From positions 62,001 through 126,000 of the forward strand of contig JAURMR010000043.1 in NCBI GenBank assembly GCA_030830565.1: a stretch of DNA of 64,000 nucleotides, given 5' to 3'. The notes below the pieces were generated by a model. That model did not search any database and was not told the DNA's origin. It worked only from the letters and a program-made list of their open reading frames with translations. Shown here one piece after another: positions 44,728 through 54,506 of the stretch. Position numbers and translations under genes: made by a program. Numbering within the stretch: position 1 is the stretch's first letter; every line of letters starts with the position of its first letter. This stretch comes from Acidimicrobiales bacterium. GTDB taxonomy: Bacteria > Actinomycetota > Acidimicrobiia > Acidimicrobiales > Acidimicrobilacustridaceae.

Positions 44728-46382
44728 AGCGAGCGTGGCGACTTCCGATCCTTTTGCTTCTGCCTGCACTTGTTGTTGGCGCGATCGTTGTTCAAGATCG
44801 CAACACTTCGAGTTCGACGTCAACAGTTCGGCTCAACGAAATGGTGCCAACCGCGTCGCCGAATGACGCGCTGAGTTCCACTTGGTATTGCGCCGCTGGT
44901 TCAGCAACTGGCGTGTCCACTGGCGAGAGCGCAGGTTTCGCAGAGCAGTCCGTAACAATTTCGAACGCGTCACCCGTCGATGCGACGGGTGCAGTCACTG
45001 CCTATACCGAAAAGGGTGACACCGCACTCAAGGCCGTGAAGGTAGCGGCGCACAGTCAGACGACGGTGCGTGTAAGTGACATCGTGAAGGCCCCGTGGGC
45101 TTCTGCGCTTGTCGAGATCTCGGGTGGCGGGATCACTGTTACCCACGAGCTGCGCGGCGCTGCAGGCAGGTCGATTAGCGCGTGCGCATCGGCCCCAAGC
45201 GGTCAGTGGTACTTCCCCTCGGGAACGACGCGGGCCGGCACCCGCAACCTGATGGCGTTGTTCAATCCATTTCCGGGTGAAGCAACGGTTGATATTTCTT
45301 TCGACACCGAAGACGGAGCGCGCACGCCTCAGCAGCTTCAAGGCATGGTCGTACCTGGTGGTCGAGTTGTGGTTGTTGATGTCGGTGCGATCGTGACGCT
45401 TCGCGAGCGGGTGTCCACCACAGTGAGTGTCCGTATAGGTCGCGTGATTGCGGAACAAATCCAAACCTCCGACGGGCGTGACAACTCGGAACAAGGACTC
45501 ACGGCGGTCTTGGGCGCAACAGCAGTTGCTTCAATCTGGACTTTCCCGGTTGCAACTGCGGCCTCGACCACTGCACGCGAAATCGTGTCGCTACTCAACA
45601 CTGGCGATTCGGACACAACAGTCCAGGTTGAAATTCAACTGGATGATCCCGCAACCAACGGAAGTGTCGAGCCATTTGTCATTCAAGTCGCATCGCGCCG
45701 TTCTGCGCAGATTGACCTCGGGTCTGACCCGAGAATTCCAAAGACAGTTGGTCGCTGGCTCATCGTGCGTTCAACAGACAGCGCTGCGATTGTCGCTGAG
45801 CGCTCAGTTGGCGCCACACGGGGGACAGCTGGTGGAGGGCTTTCCTACACAATGGGCGTCCCCATCGTTGCCACACGTTGGTTGGGCACGATTGCCACAG
45901 CAACCGATGTGTCATCAACGCTGGTCTCAGTCGTAAACCCCTCAGCGACAGAAACTGCCACAGTCACAATTTCGACGCACGCAAAGGGGTCTGTCCTCGC
46001 ACTTTCTTCGGCGAAATCGGTGCGCATCGCTCCGGGACAGCGACTGGTGTTGAATCTCACATCGGCGACAACCGGCAAAGTCGATGCATCACTTGAAATT
46101 GAATCGGACACGCCCGTTGCGGTGGGTCAGTGGATGACGTCGACGGTACCGATGGAGATCATGACGATCTCTGACTACCCAGTACTTGGAACAGAGTCGC
46201 AACTGGTCAACGTCTTTTCGCCCGATCAGGCGGTTGCCGCAACTGCTGGCGTTCCGTCGGACGACACGATTCCTGATTCCACGACGACAACGACGTCAAC
46301 GACCGTTGCTGCTGTTGCTGCGACTGTTCCCGGTGCTCCGACAACCACTGTTGTCGGAGCAACAACGACAACGATCCGCTGA
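44724..46382 (+). CDS. DUF5719-like exported protein
   Basis: 552 residues. A signal or anchor helix at about residues 7-25, then an all-beta extracytoplasmic region with repeated Val/Thr-rich strands, and a Thr/Ser/Val tail of about 40 residues at the C-terminus. The order (GT2/GT-C protein, then this) fits the conserved actinobacterial context of DUF5719 proteins. No catalytic residues were seen. It may be a partner that holds or positions the membrane glycosyltransferase on the outside. GTG start overlaps the upstream stop by GTGA; the next gene begins 2 bp after its stop. Confidence 0.7.
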   Translation: MKRAWRLPILLLLPALVVGAIVVQDRNTSSSTSTVRLNEMVPTASPNDALSSTWYCAAGSATGVSTGESAGFAEQSVTISNASPVDATGAVTAYTEKGDTALKAVKVAAHSQTTVRVSDIVKAPWASALVEISGGGITVTHELRGAAGRSISACASAPSGQWYFPSGTTRAGTRNLMALFNPFPGEATVDISFDTEDGARTPQQLQGMVVPGGRVVVVDVGAIVTLRERVSTTVSVRIGRVIAEQIQTSDGRDNSEQGLTAVLGATAVASIWTFPVATAASTTAREIVSLLNTGDSDTTVQVEIQLDDPATNGSVEPFVIQVASRRSAQIDLGSDPRIPKTVGRWLIVRSTDSAAIVAERSVGATRGTAGGGLSYTMGVPIVATRWLGTIATATDVSSTLVSVVNPSATETATVTISTHAKGSVLALSSAKSVRIAPGQRLVLNLTSATTGKVDASLEIESDTPVAVGQWMTSTVPMEIMTISDYPVLGTESQLVNVFSPDQAVAATAGVPSDDTIPDSTTTTTSTTVAAVAATVPGAPTTTVVGATTTTIR

Positions 46383-46384
46383 CC

Positions 46385-46840
46385 ATGGAACGGCTGCTCA
46401 TTGCTGTTGTGTTGGTGGCGGTAGCAGTGACTGTTGCGTTCGTTCTGCAGCGGCGGAAACCAGCGCCACCTGCCGATAGGGAATGGACTATCCCGGTTCA
46501 ACTTGATCGCCGAGACTTCTCGCGACCTGAGGCCCCATGGCTCGTTGCGGTCTTCACGTCGTCGACATGTGACGCATGCTCGGGAGTGTGGTCCAAGGCA
46601 GTGCATCTTGATGCCGGTCCCGAGGGCCCAGTTTCGGTGCAAGAACTTGAAGCGATTGAGCAAGCGGAGATTCATCGTCGGTATGGGATCGACGCTGTAC
46701 CGCTTGTCCTAATTGCCGATGCCGACGGGGTAGTGCAGCGGCATTTCATTGGTCCCGTTACTGCAACAGACCTTTGGGCGGCGGTTGCCGAAGTGCGGGA
46801 GCCGGGATCAACACCCGGTTCCTGCGAAAACCACAACTGA
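46385..46840 (+). CDS. Membrane-anchored thioredoxin-like protein
   Basis: 151 residues. One N-terminal hydrophobic helix (residues 4-20), then a thioredoxin-fold segment with FTSSTCDACSGVW carrying C-D-A-C and IDAVPLVLIADADG with the cis-Pro loop. The fold appears short and the motif differs from WCGPC, so reductase or isomerase activity is uncertain. Last gene of the operon with the GT2/GT-C and DUF5719-like genes. Its stop is 1 bp from the FtsH stop, which is on the opposite strand. Confidence 0.78.
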   Translation: MERLLIAVVLVAVAVTVAFVLQRRKPAPPADREWTIPVQLDRRDFSRPEAPWLVAVFTSSTCDACSGVWSKAVHLDAGPEGPVSVQELEAIEQAEIHRRYGIDAVPLVLIADADGVVQRHFIGPVTATDLWAAVAEVREPGSTPGSCENHN

Positions 46841-46841
46841 C

Positions 46842-48806
46842 TTAGTTGTCGGTTGCGTCAACCTCAGCCTCTGCGGGCGCTGCTTCGTCGATGCCGCTGG
46901 GTGAAAGCGGAACCGAAGTTCCGTTATGCGGATTCGCTGCGGTTGAACCCGCACGAGCGAGTTCAAGAAGTCGCGAGACCTCAGTGCCGTCAATGGTTTC
47001 GTGCTCGAGTAACGCACGTGCAACAAGATCAAGGCCATTGCGATTCTCGGTGAGAACCTCGCGGCAACTCTCCTGCGCTTGTCGCAGAATCCGTTCGACC
47101 TCCTCGTCGATGACGCGGGCAGTGTCATCGGAGTAGTCGCGAGTGTGCATGAGGTCTTCACCTAAGAAGACCTGACCCTGCGAACCCCACGCCATTGGGC
47201 CAACTCGAGTGCTCATGCCCCATTCCCGCACCATCTTGCGAGCGAGTTCGGTTGCGCCGACGAGATCGTTATTCGCGCCTGTGGACGCGACGTTGAAGAC
47301 GAGTTCCTCGGCCATTCGGCCGCCCATACGGACGATCAGCATGTCTTGGATGTAGTCCTGACGGTAAATATGCCGTTCTTCGATCGGTAACTGCATGGTG
47401 ACGCCAAGTGCCATTCCTGAAGGAATGATCGTGACCTTGTGGAGTGGGTCGGCAGTTGGGAGCACCGCAGCGCAAACGGCGTGACCAGCCTCGTGGTAGG
47501 CGATGGCTTCCTTCTCGAGATCAGAAAGCGCCATCGAATCACGGCGTTGACCCATGAGGATGCGATCGCGGGCTTCTTCGAAGTTGCGACGATGGATTTC
47601 GGTTGCACCTTCACGAACAGCAAACAGTGCTGCTTCGTTGACAAGGTTCGCGAGATCGGCACCACTCATTCCTGGAGTACCCCGAGCGACAAGATCGAGG
47701 TCGACATCGGCGTCCACGCGCTTGTGTCGAACGTGGACGTCGAGGATTTGTCGACGGTCCTCAAGTTCGGGGAGGGGCACCACGACCTGACGATCGAATC
47801 GGCCGGGGCGGAGGAGGGCGGGGTCGAGGATGTCGGGTCGGTTCGTGGCCGCCATCATGACGATGCCGGTGGTGACTTCGAAGCCGTCCATTTCAGCGAG
47901 CATCTGGTTAAGCGTTTGCTCGCGCTCGTCGTGACCGCCGCCGAGTCCGGCGCCACGCTTGCGACCGATGGAGTCGATTTCGTCGATAAAAATGATGGCG
48001 CGGCCCATTTTGCGGGCGCTGTTGAAGAGGTCGCGGACTCGGCTTGCGCCAACGCCAACAAACATTTCCATGAAGTCAGAACCGGTGACTGACAGGAAGG
48101 GCACTCCAGCTTCGCCAGCAACGGCTCGGGCGATGAGGGTCTTACCCGTTCCTGGTGGGCCGACGAGCAAGATGCCCTTGGGAATGCGAGCACCAATTTC
48201 GGCGAAACGCTCCGGGTGCTTCAGGAAATCGATGACTTCGGTGACGTCCTGCTTTACGCCTTCGTAGCCTGCGACATCAGCGAAGGTCGTGGCCGGTCGC
48301 TCCGAGGAGTAGGTCTTGGCCTTGCTTTTGCCGATGGACATGATGCCGCCCATCTGTCCCGAAGCCCGTCGCTGCATCCACATGAAGAACCCGATGAGCA
48401 AGACGACGGGAAGCAACAGTGGAATCAGCGTTCCCCAAATGCTCTCTGAAGGCGAGGAGTACTTGACGCCCTTTTCTGTGAAGAGGGCTTGATCCGCGTC
48501 GGAGGGTTTGATCGGGCCGGTGGTTGAGAAGTTTGAACCGTCGTTAAGCGTGCCGGAAATGTGGCCGTTGGCATTGTCGAACGTTGCGCTCTTGACATTG
48601 TTGCCATTGAGATCGTCGATGAATTCGCCATAGGAGATCTGGTTGCTTGGCGTCGACGATGCAATGAACTGAAGGCCGATCGCACCGACGACGACTGCGA
48701 GTAGCACGAGAATGGTCCATCGGGGCCAACCTCCGTCGCCGCCGAATCGGCCGCCGCTGCGACCTTCACCGGAACCTGAGGGAGGAGGGGGAGTTTCGGG
48801 ACTCAT
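46842..48806 (-). CDS. ftsH: ATP-dependent zinc metalloprotease FtsH
   Basis: Membrane AAA protease degrading misfolded and regulatory membrane proteins. 654 residues: two N-terminal helices, about 30-50 and 115-135, flank a periplasmic segment, then AAA Walker [21 protein letters not shown] arginine region, and the zinc site HEAGH. The ATG at 48806 has TAGGCT 7 nt upstream. The longer start at 48830 adds eight residues and would lie across that box. The C-terminus is acidic and disordered. Very secure. Confidence 0.97.
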   Translation of the reverse strand: MSPETPPPPSGSGEGRSGGRFGGDGGWPRWTILVLLAVVVGAIGLQFIASSTPSNQISYGEFIDDLNGNNVKSATFDNANGHISGTLNDGSNFSTTGPIKPSDADQALFTEKGVKYSSPSESIWGTLIPLLLPVVLLIGFFMWMQRRASGQMGGIMSIGKSKAKTYSSERPATTFADVAGYEGVKQDVTEVIDFLKHPERFAEIGARIPKGILLVGPPGTGKTLIARAVAGEAGVPFLSVTGSDFMEMFVGVGASRVRDLFNSARKMGRAIIFIDEIDSIGRKRGAGLGGGHDEREQTLNQMLAEMDGFEVTTGIVMMAATNRPDILDPALLRPGRFDRQVVVPLPELEDRRQILDVHVRHKRVDADVDLDLVARGTPGMSGADLANLVNEAALFAVREGATEIHRRNFEEARDRILMGQRRDSMALSDLEKEAIAYHEAGHAVCAAVLPTADPLHKVTIIPSGMALGVTMQLPIEERHIYRQDYIQDMLIVRMGGRMAEELVFNVASTGANNDLVGATELARKMVREWGMSTRVGPMAWGSQGQVFLGEDLMHTRDYSDDTARVIDEEVERILRQAQESCREVLTENRNGLDLVARALLEHETIDGTEVSRLLELARAGSTAANPHNGTSVPLSPSGIDEAAPAEAEVDATDN

Positions 48807-48813
48807 GGGCGTC

Positions 48814-48819
48814 AGCCTA
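48814..48819 (-). promoter_or_regulatory. Candidate -10 box of ftsH
   Basis: TAGGCT on the minus strand, 7 nt before the ATG at 48806, deciding the start. Confidence 0.5.
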
Positions 48820-48878
48820 GAGGCCGACAACGAAAATCCCGATCGCCCCCTGAGGAGATTTTTGATTCAGCTCGGCAC

Positions 48879-49109
48879 TCAGGGTGCAGTGAGGTGCCCC
48901 GCGAGCGACGCGGGCCCACGGCGACGATCAACAAGGGTCCAGCCATTCGGCACGGTCATTGAATCGGCGTGCCGACGGCAGACGTCGTAATTGGCGGGAT
49001 GGGCCTCATCAGCAAGGACATCAAGAATCACTATTTGATCGCCGTAGTTGTATTCAAACGTGGCCGTAGCCGGAGAGCCGCACCCCGGTCGAGCGCACGA
49101 ACGTGACAT
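48879..49109 (-). CDS. DUF3499 family protein
   Basis: 76 residues of a small actinobacterial family. SCARPGCGSPATATF and VCRRHADSM supply Cys and His residues for a likely metal ribbon, with YGDQIVILDVL between. In mycobacteria and Streptomyces the family lies near whiB and fbiA genes, as it is near the F420 genes here. Function unknown. ATG at 49109 has TAGCGT 6 nt upstream, indicating a leaderless transcript. It is divergent from the CAAX protease gene. Confidence 0.82.
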   Translation of the reverse strand: MSRSCARPGCGSPATATFEYNYGDQIVILDVLADEAHPANYDVCRRHADSMTVPNGWTLVDRRRGPASLAGHLTAP

Positions 49110-49115
49110 GGCTTT

Positions 49116-49121
49116 ACGCTA
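49116..49121 (-). promoter_or_regulatory. Candidate -10 box of the DUF3499 gene
   Basis: TAGCGT on the minus strand, 6 nt before the ATG at 49109. Confidence 0.5.
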
Positions 49122-49158
49122 TCGCCGAGCACCGTTCAACTCGTGGACCTTTGGCCGA

Positions 49159-49164
49159 TAGCCT
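49159..49164 (+). promoter_or_regulatory. Candidate -10 box of the CAAX protease gene
   Basis: TAGCCT, 7 nt before the GTG at 49172. It excludes an upstream frame beginning at 49103 that would overlap the DUF3499 gene. Confidence 0.5.
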
Positions 49165-49171
49165 CGCCGCC

Positions 49172-50188
49172 GTGGCCAAGCCTGGAAAGCACTCAGACAA
49201 CGGATCAGGTCCCAAGAAGCCAGCTCCTTCGTCACGAACGAATGGGCCCGCCGGTGGGTCTCGGGTTCCAAAAGCCCGTGTTCCAGTTGCGGCGACAACG
49301 CCAAAGCGCTCACGTCGACTGTTTGGTTCGTCGTCGCCCACAACAGAGGTCGTGTTGGCGCCAACCAATCAGAGTGACGACGCGGAGGACAGTGCGTCGG
49401 AAGGAGCCTCCGCAAAAAAGAAGTACGCATACGGCGCTGGCGCGCTGATCCTCATCTTTCTTGGCGCGCAAGTCATTTCTTCGGTGGTTTACGGAATCGT
49501 GCAGTCGAGAACCTCCTACGACTTCACGTCCCCAGCAGGGGTGGGCGCAGCAGTTGGCCAGGCCAGTGGTCAATTCACGGCGGGGCAGATGTTCGCCATC
49601 TCCGTTCCGCCTCCGCTTTGGCTGACAGCGATCATGCAGATTCCGCTGTGGCTCGGTCTCGGTGGCGCTCCAATTTGGTTTGCCATCAAAAAGGGCAAGG
49701 GCGTCGTTGCCGATCTCGGCCTTCGGATGAAGCTGATTGACGTTCCCATTGGTCTCGCGGTTGGCGTCGCTTGTCAACTGGTTCTCGTTCCGCTGGTGTA
49801 TTTCGCCCTCCGCCCTTTGCTGGGCGAGAACGATGTCTCTGCAGCTGCACGTGAATTGACTGACCGAGCCACGGACCCGTTGTCGATTGTTCTCGTGTTT
49901 CTGATCGTGGGCATCGGAGCCCCGATCGCAGAAGAGATCTACTTCCGCGGAATGGCCCAACGGATCTTCCGACGCCGCTTGGGTCCGTGGGCAGCAATCG
50001 TCGCAGCGGCAGCATTCTTCGCGGCCACACATTTGCAGCCACTTCAGTTCCCGGCATTGTTGCTCTTCGGCGTCATCTTGGGATTTATGGCTTGGCGAAG
50101 CGGACGCCTTGGTCCAGCACTCTGGGCACACGTCGGATTCAACGTTGTTGCGGCGACAGGACTCCTCTTTCACATTGGTCCGTCGTGA
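49172..50188 (+). CDS. CPBP-family intramembrane metalloprotease (CAAX-type)
   Basis: 338 residues. A basic hydrophilic N-terminus of about 80 residues precedes a membrane region with around six hydrophobic segments. The catalytic motifs are PIAEEIYFRG (E-E-x3-R), FFAATH and HVGFN, all of the Rce1/Abi family. Such enzymes cut near membrane helices; a substrate is not evident. GTG 49172 is chosen for TAGCCT at 7 nt. Confidence 0.9.
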   Translation: MAKPGKHSDNGSGPKKPAPSSRTNGPAGGSRVPKARVPVAATTPKRSRRLFGSSSPTTEVVLAPTNQSDDAEDSASEGASAKKKYAYGAGALILIFLGAQVISSVVYGIVQSRTSYDFTSPAGVGAAVGQASGQFTAGQMFAISVPPPLWLTAIMQIPLWLGLGGAPIWFAIKKGKGVVADLGLRMKLIDVPIGLAVGVACQLVLVPLVYFALRPLLGENDVSAAARELTDRATDPLSIVLVFLIVGIGAPIAEEIYFRGMAQRIFRRRLGPWAAIVAAAAFFAATHLQPLQFPALLLFGVILGFMAWRSGRLGPALWAHVGFNVVAATGLLFHIGPS

Positions 50189-50236
50189 AGTACGTGACCG
50201 CGTCCGGGTGCACGCAGATGGCACCATGGTCAGGTC

Positions 50237-52783
50237 ATGACTGAGGACGACCTCTCCACACGACCGGTTCAGCCACTTAGCGAAGCCGATCTCGACGACC
50301 CAGTTGTGGCCAGTCTTGGTCGAGCCATCGATCCTCCGAGTCGACCAGTCCAAGCCATGCACAAGGTTGCAAACGCCTTTCGATCCTTGGGCCGTTGGAA
50401 ACCTGAATCCTGGGTCACGCTGGCCATCGTCGCCGGATGCGTTCTTTTCACGTTCACGCAGCTGAGCCCTTCAGACGTTTTCTCCACCTCAACGCCAGCT
50501 GGTGGGGATATGGGTGCGCATGTTTGGGGACCGGCGTACATGCGAGACCACCTGCTCCCGTCGTTCCGGCTGACGGGTTGGACTCCTGACTGGTACGCAG
50601 GTTTTCCTGCGTACCACTTCTACATGGTGCTTCCTTCGCTTGCGATCGCGTTGTTGAGCTTGATTCTGCCGTACGGATTGGCGTTCAAGTTGGTTGCAGT
50701 AAGTGGCATCCTCACGCTGCCGGTTGCGTGTTGGGCTTTTGCTCGTCTTACGCGGCTTCCGTTTCCGGCTCCGCCGCTGTTTGCTGTTGCTGCAACTGCG
50801 TTCCTATTTGATCGAGCATTCTCGATTTACGGCGGCAACATCGCGTCAACGATGGCGGGAGAGTTCTCGTTTTCGATCTCTCTGTCGTTTGCGGTTTTGT
50901 TTCTCGGTGTTGTCGGCCGCGGCATGGAGACAGGTCGGCATCGCGCTGCCGCTGCGATCCTTCTTGCGGTCTGCGGACTCTGTCATGCCATACCGCTGTT
51001 CTTCGCGATTGCAGGAGCAATTGTTTGGTTTCTGATTTCGCTTGTGCGGCGTCCCGGTTTCAAGTTGCGTTTGTGGTGGATGGTTTGTGCAGGTGGCGTC
51101 GGAATGGCGCTCACTGCGTGGTGGATTCTCCCGTTCTATTTGCGCTCGAGCTACATGAACGACATGGGCTGGGAGAAGAAGACTGACTTTTTCGACCAAC
51201 TTTTCCAACGACAGACCCTCGACCCGCAACTCGTAAATTCACCACCAATTCAATGGACACTTGTCCTTGCGTTGCTCGGTGTCGTGATGTCGATTGCGTG
51301 GAAGCGACGAGCGGGAGCGTTTTTAATCGTTAGCGCAGCAGTTGCAGCTGCGGCGTTCGTCCTCGTGCCTCAAGGTCGTCTGTGGAACGCGAGATTGCTC
51401 CCGTTCTGGTTCTTGATGCTGTATTTGCTCGCAGCCCTTGGTGTAGCCGAACTCGGTCGAACGATTGCGTCACTTGCTTCACGCGATCCGGATACTCCTC
51501 GTCGATCAATCACGATTGCGACTGCGGTCGTGGCTGCACTTGCTGGCATCACTGCGCTCGCCATGCCATTGCACGCGATGCCGGACAAGATCGCTCTTGG
51601 GCCAGTCAAAATTGATCTCGGAGGGATGGAGAAGGACGGCCGCTATCACTGGCTGTTCTTGTCGACCAAGGAATCAAGCTTCATTCCTTCTTGGGCGCGC
51701 TGGAATTTCACGGGATACGAAGGCAAGCCGGCCTATCCCGAATATCACGACATCGTTCAAACTATGGATGACCTTGGTCAGAGCAACGGCTGTGGTCGCG
51801 CCATGTGGGAGCACGAAGAGCAACACGATCGCTACGGCACACCGATGGCACTGATGTTGCTGCCGTTCTGGACCGACGGCTGCATCGGATCGATGGAGGG
51901 GTTGTACTTCGAAGCGTCCTCCACAACGCCGTATCACTTCATTAATCAAGACGAGTTGTCCTACGGCGCTTCGAATCCGCAACGCGATCTCCCGTACATG
52001 CCGGGACCGCCAGACCAGACACAGTTCGACTTAGGTATCGATCATCTTCAAATGCTTGGCGTGAAGTACTACATGGCGATTTCCGAGCAGATGATTGCGT
52101 ATGGCGGAAAGAACGCAGCACTGAAACAAGTTGCAGTTTCGGGGCCGTGGGTTGTGTTTGAGGTCGCTGATTCACAACTCATTGAACCCTTCGACAACAA
52201 CCCTGCTGTGCTCACTGGCGTTCGGCCCGATAAATGGCTTGAGGCGGTGACGCCTTGGTACATCGATTCGACTGCGTGGAATGTTTGGCCTTCATCCGGT
52301 GGTCCGGAGGAATGGCAGCGAATCGCTGAAGGCGCGGTACCAACGGCGACACCGACAACGCCAGTGGCCGTGACGAACACGCAGACCGGCACCGACACCA
52401 TTTCCTTTGATGTCACGAAGCCCGGAACCCCGATTCTCGTCAAAGCGTCCTACTTCCCGAATTGGGAAGTCAGTGGGGCAGAGGGTCCGTGGCGCGTTGG
52501 TCCGAACCTCATGGTTGTGGTGCCAACGTCGACGCACGTGTCGATGCACTACGGAACCACATCGGTGGAATATGGATCATGGGCGATCACTCTCGGTGGA
52601 CTAGTCGCTCTCGTGTTTCTCTTCCGGGCGGGGCCTCTGCCGCTGCCTGAGCCACGTCGTTGGTTCGGCTCGCGCAATGCAGCACAAACTCCGGATGATG
52701 ATGCGATCGGCGCGGTACCCGAAAGGCCAGTGGAGCCCCAATCGGGTGAGGATCCGATCGACCGGTTCTTGACTGACCTGTGA
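50237..52783 (+). CDS. Large membrane protein, PTPS-related / GT-C-like
   Basis: 848 residues with about a dozen hydrophobic segments in the first 420 residues, then a large extracytoplasmic domain, one final helix, and a short charged tail. The first loop has TPAGGDMGAHVWGPAYMRD and RLTGWTPDWYAGFPAYHFYM, matching actinobacterial proteins of the 6-pyruvoyl-tetrahydropterin-synthase-related membrane group, with a likely catalytic Asp in the first loop as in GT-C enzymes. Name of the group is a domain label only; pterin chemistry is not implied. Shares topology with the 6195 protein. ATG at 50237; promoter not clear. Confidence 0.8.
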   Translation: MTEDDLSTRPVQPLSEADLDDPVVASLGRAIDPPSRPVQAMHKVANAFRSLGRWKPESWVTLAIVAGCVLFTFTQLSPSDVFSTSTPAGGDMGAHVWGPAYMRDHLLPSFRLTGWTPDWYAGFPAYHFYMVLPSLAIALLSLILPYGLAFKLVAVSGILTLPVACWAFARLTRLPFPAPPLFAVAATAFLFDRAFSIYGGNIASTMAGEFSFSISLSFAVLFLGVVGRGMETGRHRAAAAILLAVCGLCHAIPLFFAIAGAIVWFLISLVRRPGFKLRLWWMVCAGGVGMALTAWWILPFYLRSSYMNDMGWEKKTDFFDQLFQRQTLDPQLVNSPPIQWTLVLALLGVVMSIAWKRRAGAFLIVSAAVAAAAFVLVPQGRLWNARLLPFWFLMLYLLAALGVAELGRTIASLASRDPDTPRRSITIATAVVAALAGITALAMPLHAMPDKIALGPVKIDLGGMEKDGRYHWLFLSTKESSFIPSWARWNFTGYEGKPAYPEYHDIVQTMDDLGQSNGCGRAMWEHEEQHDRYGTPMALMLLPFWTDGCIGSMEGLYFEASSTTPYHFINQDELSYGASNPQRDLPYMPGPPDQTQFDLGIDHLQMLGVKYYMAISEQMIAYGGKNAALKQVAVSGPWVVFEVADSQLIEPFDNNPAVLTGVRPDKWLEAVTPWYIDSTAWNVWPSSGGPEEWQRIAEGAVPTATPTTPVAVTNTQTGTDTISFDVTKPGTPILVKASYFPNWEVSGAEGPWRVGPNLMVVVPTSTHVSMHYGTTSVEYGSWAITLGGLVALVFLFRAGPLPLPEPRRWFGSRNAAQTPDDDAIGAVPERPVEPQSGEDPIDRFLTDL

Positions 52784-52836
52784 CCAATGGCACCGAACAC
52801 GGAGTCAGGTAATGCAGAGAACGGAAGGGCCTCCAC

Positions 52837-52842
52837 TAGGGT
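52837..52842 (+). promoter_or_regulatory. Candidate -10 box of the phosphomannomutase gene
   Basis: TAGGGT, 8 nt before the ATG at 52851, deciding that start over 52812. Confidence 0.5.
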
Positions 52843-52850
52843 CGCACCCC

Positions 52851-54251
52851 ATGGCCTCCCATGATGCTGCCGCCATGAACGCCATCTTTAAGGCGTACGA
52901 CATTCGCGGCACCGTTCCCGACCAACTCGACGCAGCACTCATGGTGCGCGTTGGTGCTGCCTTCGCTCGTTTCGCTGTCGATACTTCAGGCGCCACTTCG
53001 ATTTTGGTCGCACATGACATGCGACCCTCGGGTCCCGAATTTGCTGAGGCGTTCGCTCAGGGTGCAATTGGTCAGGGTGTCGACGTTGTGCATCTGGGTT
53101 TGGCGTCCACCGACCTTTTGTTTTTCGCCGCCGGCCGCTTCGACATGCCAGGTGCGATGCTGACGGCTTCTCATAATCCAGCGCAGTACAACGGGGTGAA
53201 GTTGTGCCTCGCCGGCGCCAAGCCCATCGGTGCGGAAACAGGACTTTTCGAGATTCGTGACATGACCGTGTCGGGTCTTGAACCAGTCGGGACTTCGGGC
53301 TCGGTTTCGTCGCGAGACGATGCTCTCGACATCTTCGTTTCGCATGTGCATTCGTTTGTTGATCCGGGAGTTCTACGTCCTCTGCGTGTCGTCGCAGATA
53401 CGGCGAACGGTATGGGTGGACTTACTGCTCCTGCGGTCTTTTCCGGTCTGCCATTCGAACTCGATGTCATGTACGGCGAACTCGATGGAACATTCCCGAA
53501 TCATCCGGCGGACCCGATTCAGCCCGAGAATCTTCGTGATCTTCAAGCTCGCGTCGTTGCGACGGGTGCCGATGTTGGTTTGGCCTTCGACGGTGACGCC
53601 GATCGCGTCTTCCTCGTTGATGATGCAGGCGAACTTGTCTCGGGCTCTCTTACAACTGCGATTGTTGCCGACTCAATGCTGTCGAAAAATCCTGGTGAAA
53701 TTGTGCTTCACAATCTGATCTGCTCGAAGGCAGTACCGGAAATCATTCGTGAGCGAGGTGGCACTCCTGTCCGTACTCGAGTTGGGCATTCGTACATCAA
53801 GCAGGTGATGGCCGAAACTGGCGCTTGTTTCGGCGGAGAACATTCGGGCCACTACTACTTCCGCGATAACTACCGCGCCGATTCGGGAATCATTGCTGCG
53901 ATGGCGGTGCTCGAGGTCATGTGCGCGACCGGCCAAAGACTTTCCGAACTCCGTAAGCCCTACGAGCGCTATTCGGCATCGGGTGAACTCAATACCGAAG
54001 TTCCAGATCCACTCGCTGTGATCGAATTCGTCGCCGAGCGATTCGCAACCGCTGAGCAAGATCGTCTCGACGGTCTCACCATTGATCTCACGACAGGTAC
54101 TGCCGCTGATCCCGAAGATCCGTGGTGGTTCAACCTTCGTCCATCGAATACCGAACCACTTCTCCGTCTCAACCTCGAGGCGTCCGACGACGAAGCATGT
54201 GCCCGCCACGTCGCCGAAATCCGTGCCCTCATCGCTGAAGCGGCCGGCTGA
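52851..54251 (+). CDS. manB: Phosphomannomutase/phosphoglucomutase
   Basis: Interconverts sugar 6- and 1-phosphates, giving mannose-1-phosphate for GDP-mannose. 466 residues: AYDIRGTVPD, phosphoserine loop TASHNPAQYNG, metal loop AFDGDADR, and the phosphate-binding RPSNTEP near the C-terminus. The ATG at 52851 (TAGGGT at 8 nt) is preferred over ATG 52812. Followed by the Trm112-like and SIS isomerase genes in an operon. Symbol is based on family and context. Confidence 0.94.
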   Translation: MASHDAAAMNAIFKAYDIRGTVPDQLDAALMVRVGAAFARFAVDTSGATSILVAHDMRPSGPEFAEAFAQGAIGQGVDVVHLGLASTDLLFFAAGRFDMPGAMLTASHNPAQYNGVKLCLAGAKPIGAETGLFEIRDMTVSGLEPVGTSGSVSSRDDALDIFVSHVHSFVDPGVLRPLRVVADTANGMGGLTAPAVFSGLPFELDVMYGELDGTFPNHPADPIQPENLRDLQARVVATGADVGLAFDGDADRVFLVDDAGELVSGSLTTAIVADSMLSKNPGEIVLHNLICSKAVPEIIRERGGTPVRTRVGHSYIKQVMAETGACFGGEHSGHYYFRDNYRADSGIIAAMAVLEVMCATGQRLSELRKPYERYSASGELNTEVPDPLAVIEFVAERFATAEQDRLDGLTIDLTTGTAADPEDPWWFNLRPSNTEPLLRLNLEASDDEACARHVAEIRALIAEAAG

Positions 54252-54269
54252 GAGTTCCAAGGAGCCTTT

Positions 54270-54506
54270 ATGTCACTTGATCCGCAATTGCTCGAAATTT
54301 TGGCGTGTCCGAAGGATAAAGGTCCGTTGTTGTACTTCGCGGACGAAGACATCCTCTATAACCCCCGTTTGCAACGGGCCTACGCAGTTCGCAATGACAT
54401 TCCCATCATGTTGATCGATGAAGCTCAAACGATTGAGAGCTCGGAGCATGAACGGTTGATGGCGAAAGCCGAAGCGAACGCAATCGCGCCAACGTTTGAG
54501 GCCTGA
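54270..54506 (+). CDS. Trm112-like/UPF0434 zinc-ribbon-fold protein
   Basis: 78 residues. LLEILACPKDKGPLLYF and LQRAYAVRNDIPIMLIDEA are the UPF0434/Trm112p signatures. In this protein only one cysteine is kept, so metal binding may be lost. AAGGAG at 54259-54264 sits 5 nt before the ATG, the clearest Shine-Dalgarno in the window. It lies between manB and the SIS isomerase, a conserved actinobacterial arrangement. Function is unproven here. Confidence 0.82.
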   Translation: MSLDPQLLEILACPKDKGPLLYFADEDILYNPRLQRAYAVRNDIPIMLIDEAQTIESSEHERLMAKAEANAIAPTFEA

